From positions 85,671,574 to 85,735,573 of the forward strand of contig NC_087063.1 in the NCBI RefSeq assembly GCF_963678635.1: a stretch of DNA of 64,000 nucleotides, given 5' to 3'. The notes under the pieces were generated by a model that saw only the letters and a program-made list of their open reading frames with translations, made no database searches and was not told where the DNA came from. Shown here one piece after another: positions 47,304-59,300 of the stretch. Source of the stretch: Symsagittifera roscoffensis (taxonomy: Eukaryota > Xenacoelomorpha > Acoela > Convolutidae). Position 1 is the stretch's first letter. Each line of letters begins with the position of its first letter. The position numbers and the translations under genes are program-made.

Positions 47304-47764
47304 GTCCAGAAGACGCCGCCTTCAAGTGGTGGACCCGACATCCTGGCTTGCCAGCTTACAAATGGCGTCAAGCTCCCCCTCCCATGGGTCGGGGAAAGCT
47401 CAGAAGTCTCCGGGTTTTCGGTTACGGAGCGTCTGAAGCCGGCCAGGCTGCTCCGTCTGCTCATACTCACCCTACTCCTAAGATCCGGCATTAACCCTAA
47501 CCCGGTCCCTACAAATGTTCACCCTGTAACCTAAACATTAGTAGAAACCAAGCCAGTGTCTGGTGCCACATATGTGGCTGGATACATTTTAAATGCAGTG
47601 GCCTCAAATTTTTAAAAGAACATAAAATAGATTTTTACTGCCCCCTTTTCACTTCTACTTTCATTTTACCTCCCCCGGAACCAAAGCTACATCCACCACC
47701 TCTTACCAAGTAACAATCCCCACAAAGCAATCCTTGCCCACAGCCCCTTCTGCAACCAATTCAC

Positions 47765-48440
47765 AAACCAAACATTCAAAGGTATCCTTAGAATCTTCCA
47801 GTTTAATTGTACTGGAATATCTGGAAAAACTCCTGAAATTGCAGCATTCCTAGCCCAGAATGAAATACACAGCCCTATTCCAAGAAACAAAGCCGTAACC
47901 CCTCACTAGGTCCCTTATTCACTATTATTCAAAAAGACAGGCCCAAAGAAGGTGGAGGCCTCCTCATTGCAATACATGAATCCATACAATACGAAGAAGT
48001 TAAAATACCGACGGTACACAAGAGGCTATGTGTATATCAGTTGTAGCCGGTACGTCGAAACTTCGTATTAGTAATTTTTATATCCCCCCTAGATCTAGTT
48101 GTCCCCCCAGTTATACTGCGTCCCTTACTGATCTCCTGGCTCTAGGTGACGCTCTTGTACTTGTTATCCAAACGCCCACTCTTCCCTCTGGAATTCAAAC
48201 TTAGAAGAAGATCAACGTGGTCAACTACTCTTAAATGAAATTACTGAATCCACTTACGCCCCCTGAATGATACCCAAACTAGAGTACCTTTTAATTCTAT
48301 ATCCTCTGATGCACACTTCTCCTCAACTGACATATCCCCAGCAGAGCAGAGCCTATTACTTTCTTGGTCCTGGACCCCAATTAAATCTCTAGGCTCCGAC
48401 CACCTCACCAAACTTATCGAATTACCTCTAGAAAACAGCA
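47765..48440 (+). pseudogene. LINE endonuclease remnant
   Basis: Plus-strand frames begin with LRIFQFNCTGISGKTPEIAA, the start of an APE-type endonuclease. They include a decayed DFN-AHS-type stretch around 48,160-48,180 and end with a GSDHL motif near 48,395, the SDH catalytic box. Stops and frame changes interrupt it. Confidence 0.65.
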
Positions 48441-48697
48441 TACACCTTTCTCCGAAAAAGACTTTCATTAACTTCCTCAGGGCTGATTGGCGGCAATTTA
48501 CCGAGGAGATTGAGTCAGATTGCTTTGCCTCGAGGCTTCCTTCTTCAGTTACGGCCGGGGAGAAATTCGTTTGGGATCTGGTACTGAGGGCAGCACGCCA
48601 CCACATCCCCGCCGGGCGCCACTACACGCCGACTCTTTCGCCAGAGTCAGCCTTTCTTGCTGCTGAAACAGATCTCGGTCGCCACAACAATCAGCCC

Positions 48698-50698
48698 ATG
48701 GAACCTACACAGCACTCTCGTTTCACTCCTTCCCAATTGAACTCCCAACTCCTCAATCAGCCATCGAAAGACAGGCGAAACAAATGGCGTAAATTCCTCC
48801 AGACCAGTGATCACCGCACTGGCGCCAGAAAAGTCTGGAAAGTGGTACGCTCCCTAAACGGATCCGGGCCTGTGGTAGGAAGGCACCCTATTCAATTTGA
48901 ATCAAAAACAATCTCTTCAGACACAGACAAAGGTAAAGCTTTTAACAAACAATTCACAAATGCCAGGATTCATGGGTCAGATAAGCTACTCCGGAAAACC
49001 AGACACGAAACAGCCAAGCTCACCCTGTTAAATAACCCCACTTTCTACCCCCTACGAACTAAACAAACCATAGCGGACAGCAAACCCTCGCTGTCTGAAA
49101 TTATGTCGCTGTCTGAAAATATCATCCCTCAAATGTGGAAAAATTCTAAGATAATCCCCCTACCCAAACCCGAAAAGGACCATAAATTATCCACTTCTTA
49201 TAGGCCCATCTCTTTACTCTGCCCCGCTGTTAAAATTTTAGAAAGGCTTATTCATCCTTTTTTTTCACAAAGTATCTCCTTACCGCCACACATCAACATG
49301 GTGTTCGTCGTTTCCACTACCAGAATTTTTCCACACTAAAATTTTTTGTCACAGACGGTTTTAATCAAAATCGCCCCCCTCCCGCACCGTTCTCACAACG
49401 CTTGACCTCTCGAAGGCTTTTGACATGGTGTGTCATCGTACTCTCGTGGAACTAATTCATGACACACCACTCCCGAGAGGTATTGTTCGTTGGCTGAGTA
49501 ACTACTTCAACGGCCGACAGGTCACCACACTTTATAACAACCAAGAATCCCCTCGCAAAATAGTTCAATGTGGAGTCCCCCAGGGCTCTGTTCTTTCGCC
49601 CACTCTTTTTATTTTTACGTCCATGACTCTCCCACACCCCCCTATAATGTTCGTCGCACATCTTACGCTGACGATTTCCATCCCTTTTCCCAAAGCCCTG
49701 ATGTAGAGGCAGCATCTCGATCGTTGAACGATTACTTTCATCATCTTTTTAAGTTTTTCACTTCCAGCAAGTTATCTTTCGCGTCCTCTAAAGGATCAGT
49801 TACCCGTTTTTCTTCATACAAAAAAGATTTTAACAAAAGACCCAGTGTACTTTTAAACAACGAGCCACTCCCTCTTAACAAAAACCCGAAAATTTTAGGG
49901 GTCACTTGTGACCCAACCTTATGCTTTGCTGCACACTGTAAAAGATGCGCCGACAAGGCCCGCCGCAGGATAGTTGTACTGAAAGCGTTCGCAGGATCCT
50001 CTTGGGGACAGACAAAAGAAACCCTTCTCTTAACTTACAAAGCCTTAATACGCCCCATTGTAGATTATGCCTCCCCTGCTGGTCACATGCCGCCAGCAAA
50101 ACTTCCATTAACCACCTGCACGTTACCCAAAATCAAGCCCTCAGATTTATTACCGGCTCAACGCTCATGAGTTCCACTGCTCACCTGCACAGTGAGGTCG
50201 AGATCCTCAATGTTCCAAATCATCACACTTTTTTAACCTCTCAATTTTTTTTATCTCGTCATACCGCTCCCATCACCCAAATAATTTCTACCACTCACAC
50301 CCCCATGTCAAGTTCGACAATCAATTTTAAGCGCTGATAAAGAAGATATTGACTCCGTTTTAACCAATCTTAACCCTTCACTCAATCTTAACAACCCAGA
50401 AGAATTTTCCACTTTCGTTTTTAACCACCACGAGTCCATTTTGAAACACAATCACACAAATCTAGCAACCAAGTTCCTCGCAGAAATCCCTCCCTCTAAA
50501 GTAATTTGTATACCGCCCCCTAAGGTCGACCCCACATTAAAATCTCTCCCCAGAACTACCCGCTGCAAACTCTCCCAACTCCGGTCTGGTTACAGTCGGC
50601 TTTTAAACACATACCTCTCCCGACTACACAACAAAGTTTCCCCACTATGCCCGGACTGTCACCTAGCACCCCACACTAGTTGCCAGATTTTTAACTGA
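48698..50698 (+). pseudogene. LINE reverse transcriptase and C-terminal domain remnant
   Basis: The segment 48,698-49,339 is open for 213 codons and reaches SYRPISLLCPAVKILERL. Further frames carry LDLSKAFDMVCH (palm motif A, near 49,410), GVPQGSVLSP (motif B, near 49,575) and SYADD (motif C), then ILGVTCDPT and a C-terminal CCHC-like finger. The catalytic aspartates are kept, but at least four frame changes break the reading frame. Confidence 0.8.
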
Positions 50699-50824
50699 AT
50701 CCCAAGAATCCCTCCCCACTCACTCCCGCAGACCTGTGGCTTAGGCCGGTGGAAGTTGCGAAGTTCCTTAGCCTGGAGACGGACGAGCCCAACCCGACCA
50801 ACGTGGGCTAATGAAAGAAAGAAA

Positions 50825-50837
50825 GGAGACTCCCTGG
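50825..50837. repeat. LINE target-site duplication, right
   Basis: GGAGACTCCCTGG, directly after the GAAA tail and 85 bp from the end of the open frame of the STAG main exon. Confidence 0.85.
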
Positions 50838-51001
50838 CTGCTTAATATGATTAAGAGAATGCATTCTGTAACTCGGTACACAAAAACATTACCATTACTT
50901 GTTTAAACGCTTAGAGCCAGTTCAAAAACTCGAATGATTAAATCTTAACAATAAAATGTGCCTAGTGTCTAGGATGCTCAAATGAGGCTCCTCTTTCTTA
51001 C

Positions 51002-54000
51002 TCATGTTTGTGTTTGGGGGGAAGACGTCGTCCAGATACTCCATCACTATCTTCTTGTCCTGCCTCATCATCTTCCCTGTAAACTCATTCACTATTTCCA
51101 GGAAGTCTATGTTCTTCGGAGGCACATTGGGAGATGCTGATTCCGGCTGGGAAGCGTAGAAGATTCCTTCCTTGTGCAATGCTTGTATAGCTTCTCTTGA
51201 CTTTATCTGGTCGAGGGAAAATATGAAGGAGAAATTCTTAGCTAGATCTTTAATATGCGCAAACTGTTCGCACGCTTTATCCACTCTTGTGGGGCTAATA
51301 TGCGGCACGGTATCCCACATTATATGCAACGATCTCAGAATGATTTTGGCGCACTCCGTTCGATTGTAGTCATTCAGTTTGGCAAGAGTATTTTTAATGA
51401 TGTCTCCGTAGTCGTTGTAAAACTTCAAGTAATGCTTGAACACATCGGCCGCCAAAGTCATTTGAATGTTATTCGAAATGATTAGCTTACAAAAACATGC
51501 CAGCAACTTGCGCCGTTTGTGGAGTGCTTCGATTTTGATAGACGCATCTTCTTCTTCCTCGTCCACACCCGCCAAAACATCTTCGTCTTCATTTGTGAAC
51601 ACATTTCTGTCATTGAACAATCTCAGCTCCTGCTGCAAATCGTCGCTCGCCAGGTACACCAGGGGTTTGAGAGCTTTATTGAAACCAATTTGCTTCCCAT
51701 AAACTACGAGCAAATCACAAATGTTAGTATAAGCATCCTCAATAACTTCAAGGGCGTTATTTCGTTGACACACCAGTTCATAACTCAGGCTCATTACTTC
51801 GTGCAGACGTCGTTTGATGTCCTTGACTTGGGTCTTGTCTGGGTTTTGGTCGTCTATGTCAGACCTTGCCCACATCAAGTGAAATTGCAGAGAGGCAAGG
51901 GCGTCACTCACGATCGGGCTTTTTATGGCGAGGTTTTCACTGTAGCTTTTGGCGATTTTGAACAAACTGTCGTACAGCTCCCAAGCATTTAAATTATGGG
52001 AAGAATAAAAAGCGCAGATTCTTCTCATTGACGCGGTCAAATTGTAAATTTCCGTTTCAGACAAATCGTCAACATTTTCCAAGTAGTCTTGCCACGCAGC
52101 TTGGAATGTTTGAGCTAAGTGATCAATTAAGGCTGACCTAGCAATTTTGCACTTGTTACTGATCGCATAGGAATCGTTGCAGAGATATTCGAATGTTTTT
52201 GAACAGTTGTGCAAAATCTGTTTGTCTGCATGTTTCGTAACTATTTCAGTCAGCAACTTGAGCAGTTGGTCTAGATACTGTTCCAACCTTCCTGTGGTGT
52301 ACATGTCCAGATCAAAGTACTGCGGAATCACAACTAGATCGGCCACCTTTTCCGGGTCAATTCCATGTTTGCTTAAGAGACGGGGCAGTGTTTGGATGAA
52401 ATGATTGGTGAGTCGATTTTTGTCTTCTTGAACTGTTTGCCTCTCTTTTCCAGTTAACTTTTTAGGCGGCGCTCTTCCTACCGGCGGCTGGCCATCAGAT
52501 GCTTGTCGTGCACAGCATGTCATGATGTCAATCAAATAAGTCTCTTCTTTGTCACTTAGCGGTTCGTGGCCACTTGAAATATCGTCTAACAGCATTTGAG
52601 TCATGCAATCCCAATCCTTCACTAGAGACGTGCTATCCCATAGACTGTCCACCAAATACGCAGCATGGTCGTGTAGCTCACTCTCTATGAAATATTGCAC
52701 GAGATCTCGCATGGGCGCAATGTGCGGGCTCAAGTTTTTACCCTTTTTCCTGAGGGCGTTCTTGTTCTGCTCGGAGGATTCATCCTCTTCTCTTGTAAGA
52801 AGCCTCTGAATGAGGAAATTAGCGGCTGCTTGAGCCACTGAACGATTAGAGGAAAACACTAACTGATACACTGCTTCACAGTCGGTGCTGTCAAGTGCAT
52901 CATCTTTCCAGACATTGATGCTAATGATCAGCTTGATTGCCTGGACCGAAACGTCGATTTTCTTATCCAGCGTCATCGACACTATTCGGTCCTTGAACCG
53001 GTTTGTAAACAGCTCCAGGTTAGACGCGAACTCTTCGGAGGTGTAAAGGTTGCTCAGTGCCTGCACGCATTTCAGTCGGACATCCCAATGTTTGTCATGG
53101 AGATTCCAGCCAATGTATCTCAAATAGCCGTCGTCCAAAAACATCGTGTGGTAGTTTTTAATCCACGTTCCTATTTCCCCCATGCATATTGCCCGAATTT
53201 CTGGATGCGTATCACGATAACGGTGCACGAAAATGCCATTAAAAATATTTCCCATCATTTGTTGTAATTCTTTTATGTGCTCTTCGAACTCTTCGTTTTT
53301 GGCTCGAAGCAAATCCATTCTTTGCGAGGCTCGCCGTGCTGCATTCTTTGCTTTTTCAGCCTCAAACTGTCGCGATATCTTGTCATGCTGCACGCTCAAA
53401 CTGGCGGCTACAGTGACCAATGCAGTCATTAATTTCATTGCTGCAAGAGTGCTTGTATGTCTAAACGCTCTAACTTGTGAATCACATAGACCTGTCAGAA
53501 GAGAAATTACGTTTTCGAACAGGTATTGATCGAAAATCAGACTCGATTGACACTGTCTGACCAGAACGACTATGAACTCGGTAAAATTTGACCTGAACTT
53601 TTTCCAAGTCGGACCACTTTGAATCAGTGGATATTCTCCAGAGTCCTCATCAAATTCTTCGGTCATTCTCTGAATAATTTCTGTTTGGTCCATCGTCACA
53701 AACATTTCTGGCGTAACAGTGCCCTTGCACCCGCACGAATGAATCAGAAAATTGATTAACTCCAGCAGAGCGCTGTCTTTGTCCTGCTTATACGTCTCAA
53801 TCCAGTCATCAACGACACACTGTAAAGCCTGCCGTCCATTCCGCACAATTTGAAACAGTGACTGTAAATTAGATTCTTCCGCGTTGGTATCTGCATGCGC
53901 TCTTTTAGATCGTTTGGCTGCTGGTGGACTGACACCTGCAGTACTTGGTCCAGCTACCATGTGACTTTGAAACTCTCCAGCAGACATCATAGCCTGCTCG

Positions 54001-54119
54001 TTTGCGATAGCATGGTTTATGTTCATCTGGGTTTCCATGTGACCACCCATAAAATCACCAAGCTCAGAGGGGAAAATCATTTCGGGGTTTTGGTTAGCAA
54101 ACATAGAATTGCTTGCCAT
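51002..54119 (-). CDS. STAG: Cohesin subunit STAG/SA (stromal antigen), main exon
   Basis: STAG proteins bind the kleisin RAD21 and are the HEAT-repeat subunit of the nuclear cohesin ring that holds sister chromatids together. This exon encodes about 1,039 residues: a disordered N-terminus with a basic patch AAKRSKRAH (67-75, likely nuclear signal), the STAG domain (about 83-200), a charged helical segment (about 248-286), the stromal conserved domain (about 292-400, with FVHRYRDTHPEIRAIC, FLDDGYLRYIGW and FTNRFKDRIVSMTLD), then HEAT-like helices to EFTGKMMRQDKK. The first ATG, at 54,117-54,119, gives a sensible start. Without splicing the frame would run to 50,922 into a non-homologous tail; a GTAAGA donor at 51,001 avoids this. 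With the last exon the protein is about 1,112 residues, slightly shorter than vertebrate STAG1/2. The single 3.1-kb exon suggests an intron-poor gene. Confidence 0.93.
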
Positions 54120-54276
54120 TAACTTATCTATAATTGATTTAAATTTTTACAGTTCGTCTTTCACAAAGAATTAAAATATAACTAGTGTGACATGTAACAT
54201 TCGCCCGGAAGTACATATCGACGGAAAATAAAGCTAAGTCCTAAGACGACTGGCCAACGTCTAAACAGAGCTCTAG

Positions 54277-54618
54277 ATGCTTTTCACCGTCTCTACCAAA
54301 GCCAGTTCTTTTGGTGGTCTTTTCAACATCGGGTCGACAAAAACGTTACTGTTCTCCGGCTTCGAGCAGAACGCTCAAATTAACTTAATTACATGCAAAA
54401 TTAGTGAGCTCATGGCTGGGTCTCAGTACCCCCAGACCACGAGGTCTCTCCTAAAAACAGGGCTAGTACTATTCGTTATATTACTATTGTTTTTTGTTCA
54501 GATTAAAAAAATACTAAATTACAAAAGGGGCCCTTCCGTTTGTTACGGTAAGTGCACAAGCTGGATAGGGCCATACCAGCAATATAAAAACGCATATATA
54601 TCAGCAATGAAGTCATAA
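54277..54618 (+). CDS. Possible small single-pass membrane protein
   Basis: A 113-codon frame starting 158 bp from, and divergent to, the STAG start. It has one strong hydrophobic segment, GLVLFVILLLFFVQI, followed by basic residues, giving an inside-positive single-pass topology. No homology is recognised. It could be a real gene sharing a bidirectional promoter with STAG, part of a spliced gene, or chance. Confidence 0.25.
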   Translation: MLFTVSTKASSFGGLFNIGSTKTLLFSGFEQNAQINLITCKISELMAGSQYPQTTRSLLKTGLVLFVILLLFFVQIKKILNYKRGPSVCYGKCTSWIGPYQQYKNAYISAMKS

Positions 54619-54887
54619 ATCAGCATTAAATGCATCGTCGTAATGTTAATTTATCTTAGCCGTCCTTCCTCTACAATAGCGCTTATGGAGTTGTCGATAA
54701 ATTGAACTTTGCGTAGCGATCTGCAACCCCTTATACAAAGTATAGAGCTCCTCAGGAGCGCAAAGCTTATTTTAGTTCTTATGTAGTTTATAGATTCTGG
54801 ATAGCTTTCTTGTCTTTTTTCACTTAGTTTTTCGGATAATCACTGCATCGTCCGCGTGGCTGTTGGAGCAGCGCCACCGGTGCATCC

Positions 54888-54993
54888 AAAAATTAGCGGG
54901 CAGAAGCTACTCTGCTCTACGTTAAAAAATTCTTTGCTGATATTTGGAGTTCTGATAAACGTAGAGCAGAGTAGCTTCTGCCCGCTAATTTTT
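54888..54993. repeat. Perfect 36-bp inverted repeat with 34-nt spacer
   Basis: The arms 54,888-54,923 and 54,958-54,993 are exact reverse complements over 36 bp. Transcripts of either strand would form a long perfect hairpin. No flanking target duplication was identified. Confidence 0.9.
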
Positions 54994-55249
54994 CAGTAGA
55001 TAAAAACCATCATCTCCATCGAAGATGGATTAACCCTTTCCCCCAACTCCTAGCTTCTCATCCTCGTAGAATGAATTCAGATATTAAATAAATTCAATTG
55101 AAGACATAACCGGGAAGCTAAAAGCTTATGTAAAACAGTTTCGGTTCAAATCCCGAGAACCCTCCGGATTCCTGAATCCGGGGAAATAAGGCCCTTAGCT
55201 TCTTTCCGGAAGGCTGTTTTTCTACCCTTCACCGTAGTTGTGAACGACC

Positions 55250-55281
55250 TTGCAACGATTGTAGCGACACAATCGTTGCAA
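55250..55281. repeat. 13-bp hairpin
   Basis: TTGCAACGATTGT (55,250-55,262) and its exact reverse complement (55,269-55,281) with a 6-nt loop. Confidence 0.8.
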
Positions 55282-56355
55282 CTCGGAGCGGTCTCTGCTA
55301 ACTCTGCTTTTTCTTCGATTCTGATCTTCTATTTTTCCATAGTGATCTTCGTCGCAACTATTGTCGTTCTGATTTTTTCCGGCTTTTCTTCCAAAATGGC
55401 GGTTTTTCCGTTTCTCGGAAGTGCGGTTTCTCAGTTCGAATTTTTAAAATTTCAAAATACCAGAATATCTTGACCTTCACCGTTTGACTAATCGTCCCAT
55501 TAACGTCACTAATCTCTCAAAACTATCAAATCGGAAGGTTAGCTGCTAACTATTCGAAATCGCCTAATCTGAATTTTTGTCCGTTCTGGTCGAAGGTCGC
55601 ATACTCCCCGGACAGTCCGGTCAATGTCCTCATTGAATCTCGCAATGTTCGTAAAATAGGTACAGTGTCGTCGAACAGAATTTACAAAATGGACGAAATT
55701 TCTTTTATCCGCGTCATATCGACTCACCGCAGAATACAAATGGCATCATACTACACTACTATAGCTTTCCAAATTCTTTCATTAATCTGTACTTTGACGA
55801 TATGACTTAATCATCTTTTCCGACTTCCAATGTCAATGTCCTGATTTTAAAACTTTTTCTCCCAGATTTTAAAAGACGTTGGTTTGCAGGACAGTCCTGC
55901 CAACCAACAAGCTAAAACTATCCTACTATGCTTCTTCCCTTCGGAAATCTTGGTTGTTATTATTCTGAATAATAAAATTAAGGAACTCTGCGGTTAGAAA
56001 GAGCAATGAAACAATCTCTCTCCTCATTAGATTATCCAAGTCTTTCATGTCACCACAAAATGATCAAAAGTCCTAGTTGATTAGAAACAATCATGCAGGC
56101 TGGAACATTTAAATGTATTCTTTGCTCAAGCCTTTGTGGATAAATAGCAAGTGTCTCTAAAGCCACTAACTAAAATCAAAATGCAATTTTATAAATGCAA
56201 CAAATTCCTTAATGTTCAAAACTCAACTAATCGTTTCAGTTTTTCAATTACAACTTGGTTGCATAGTTTCTCACTTGAGTTTTTCTCACACACATAAAAC
56301 AATACTGAGTTTTAACTTCTTCCTTTCGTTACTTCTTTGTTTCTCCGGCCATTTG

Positions 56356-59300
56356 TCAATGTTCCATCTCCTCCTCCTGCGACATTGACTCTGCACTTTC
56401 AGTTTCTGTGTCTTGCATCACATCGTTAGCTATTCTGACGCTGATGGAAGCAGTCCTCCAACACTTCTGCTCTTCTACCCTTTGTTTACAACAAGGTAGG
56501 GGATCCACGCTAGATTCTCTGTTCCTGCAGAAGCTGTTGTGGAGACACAACGTCACGTTTCTTTAAAAATCTTAATTCAACATCTCTTCTTTTTCCTTTC
56601 CACTACGTTCACTTGTCCTGGAAATTCTCTTCACGACGGTGGTCACTGCATTCCGATGAGTCACGAAAGCTCGCTTATAATCTCCTGCCCCAATGTCTAG
56701 CTGATACCCATTGTACACTCTGCCGTGCTTCGAGGTGTGCTTTCTGGCATATTCGTACAACCATGCAGGCTCTAAAACGTGGTATCAGTCGTCTGCTGAC
56801 CCATATCTTTTTCACTTCCATCGGAAAGTTCAGAATCTTGCACATTGTCTCAAAAAGGTCTAAATCTTTTAGACAAACCAATTTCTGCAATTGTTCTCTC
56901 GTTAGCGCCTCCTGTCTATTTTTCTCTTTCACATGAGCTTCCAACCATCGTATCGCCATCATAACTCCCCCTATTACTATTGTTATGGTTCTTGATGAGT
57001 CTGGTAAACCCATGGAGAGCAGCTCTCCAGAGTCCCAGATCAACGCCAGATTACTACGCTCGGGGAACCACCATGTTTGCAGCAAGCAATGGCAGGGAAA
57101 CTTGTCATGTGTCAACATGATGCTCCTCCAATTACGCTTTCCCGAAGCTTCCAGTAGTGGTTCCACTTCCATCATCACTCGGTGGACTTCATCATTCTCG
57201 TCTACTGTATTGTAATCTGTAACGGTTGATCCTCTCTGTTTTGCCTCTCAAAATCACTGAAGTTCCCACTGACGTATCCCATGAACTTCCTTCCCAGTAT
57301 CGGCTCTAAGTCCTCCTTTGTGCTCTCTGGAACTGCTGAGAACATTTTGCAGAGTAACTCGTAAGATTTTTCCGACATTCTCGTTAGTCTCACGCACTTT
57401 GGCACTGAGAAGGCTTGATCCACGATCGTTCTCGTACTTTTTACATCCACAGCTACAAAATGCACCGGGTATCTGCTCTTGCACATTGGAGCTAATGTCT
57501 ATCCTACCAAATACCGTGCTCCTGATGGTCTACGATAAGTTTCACTGTGTCGGATGTTCATTTCCGCCTCGATCGCTTCCCTCCATTTTCATATGTGCTT
57601 TTGCTCAGTTTGCAAAACTCCTGGGAACACCTCTACACTGATGGCTGTGACCATCTCATGTTTCTGTTCTAGATTCAATAGTGACTGTAAAGAACCAAAC
57701 ATGCTGTAGAATTCTAGTGCAGTCACTAGATTCACCTCGGTTCCGTCCTTGCTTTCATCACAAAGTTCCCAAACAATATCGTCCACTGCTTGTGTTGTTT
57801 CTCTAGAGTTTTCACGCAATCCAGACTTCCACAAATGTGACCTCCCAGTCCACAGACTTCTGCCAAACAGGCAACTCCACTTTGTCTTCCCCGTTGCTCC
57901 TAGAGGCTGTTGTCATCACATTATATATGATATTAAGGTCACGCAGGTTACAGTCTGCATTTAGTTCCCTCTGCACATCTTGTGTTGCCCGTATTATCGA
58001 GTCAGCTATGGGACTAGGACACCATGATGGTCTCATCAGTTCCCACATCACCATCAAGCTCGATCTCAGTAATTCATCTGAGAATCCCAATCCAAACTCT
58101 AATCGTTTGTCGGACTTTGGCACGGAAGGTGCAGCCACCGTTTTTTCCAAGACTAGTCCCAGCTTGGTCTGCGGATTAGCAGCGCTTTTAATCGTTGCAA
58201 TTCTTGACGTCTAGAACCTTAGCAACACGGCTTGCTCGTAATCAAAGAAGCAATCGCGTATGTCTTCGCTCAGGAAAGGGTTGTACGCTATCCCTATAAC
58301 TCCGGACACGTAACTGTATGATTTCTTCCTGATCGGTCCGCAGTACTCACTGGATTTTGGCAGTGCTGCCATAGATTCCTTAGTGAGTTCAGCTCCTTGT
58401 TTGAGAATCTCCTGATTTCGTCTATTTTTCTCATGGGTTCTAGCTCCTCAGGTTCTTTCATGTTGACCCTCATTGGCTTGCTTTGATGCATATCCAGCAG
58501 TGCTAGCAAGAGTAGGGCTTTCACTCGTTCATCGCCCTCTCTCAGCATCTTGACACAAGTGTTCAATGCTGGCACTGAAATCTGCTCTATCATGAATCGG
58601 ATGAAACAGTGAGCGTCTCTCCGCTTTGCGCACGCTACTGCTGCCCCCTCTTGGGTTATCAGATCCCTCAAGCTCGTCACCAGGAATACATTCTCTTCTT
58701 TTGATCTTTCCCTTTCTTCTGAATCATATTCCCCGCGAGTCAGTCCCATCATGCACCAGGCGAACCTCAGTTGTAATTCGGTTCTCACGTAAGGTACTGC
58801 TATCAGAGTGTGTATCCTCGGCGTAGTCCTCATCTCATCTTCAAAGTACCGTAACACTACTGTTTTCCATGGAAGGCTCACCAATTGCTCAATCGTTTCT
58901 GCCTGCATCTCAGACGACGCTAGACTCCCGTACGCTTTCTGCTTAAGGGTGGTGCCTTGCAGCCTTGTCTCTAGATAACCTTCCAAGGGACTCTCGTCTT
59001 CCAGAGCCATTAAGTAACCTCTAGCAGAGTTTCTGTACTCCAACATCTCCATGTATCCACCGGCGGGTTCATCTATTGACACAGTCTCCGACACTGTCAG
59101 TCGGTTATATTCCACTGGTACTAGTTGTCCCACAACACTTCCCTTCCCGTGGTTCATGGGAGACGGTTTAAAGTCTTTCATAGTACTTCCTCCACATTGG
59201 CTGAGTATCTCCATTTCCAATGTAGCTCCAGTCAGAGTGCGGTCACTCCTTTTGGATTTATAACCTGTCGACTTTATCCCTGCCATGAGAATGGGTGGCA

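Larger units (their letters stand above)
47304..50824 (+). mobile_element. Non-LTR retrotransposon (LINE), near full length but decayed
   Basis: Bounded by a perfect 13-bp target duplication and ending in a short GAAAGAAAGAAA tail. Order: an N-terminal frame with a hydrophobic leucine run and RSGINPNPVP (resembling the 2A-type NPGP motif but with V for G); a Cys/His finger (WCHICGWIHFKCSGL near 47,560); an APE-type endonuclease region; a reverse transcriptase with SYADD at 49,661-49,675; and a C-terminal CPDC...H finger near 50,650. No RNase H is seen. Frameshifts and stops throughout mean it is not active. Domain order and lack of RNase H fit Ingi/Vingi- or Jockey-related clades; the clade is not settled. 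It lies antisense in the STAG intron. Confidence 0.85.
47201..51001 (-). other. Intron of the STAG gene, occupied by a LINE
   Basis: GT-AG intron with donor GTAAGA at 50,996-51,001 and acceptor TTTTAAG ending at 47,201. It is 3.8 kb, of which 3.5 kb is the LINE at 47,304-50,824 in the opposite orientation plus its duplicated 13-bp target. Without the insertion the intron would be about 270 bp. Confidence 0.65.
54120..56355. other. Intergenic region between STAG and the SGNH module
   Basis: Contains a weak small frame (54,277-54,618), a perfect 36-bp inverted repeat (54,888-54,993), a B-box-like GGTTCAAATCCC at about 55,144-55,155, a 13-bp palindromic hairpin (55,250-55,281), and otherwise nothing I can assign. 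Frames at 55,240-55,473 (plus) and 55,539-55,739 (minus) are short and unrecognised. Confidence 0.5.

Noticed and set aside
51519-51992. 157-codon plus-strand frame inside the STAG exon
   Set aside because: Antisense shadow of a strongly conserved coding exon.
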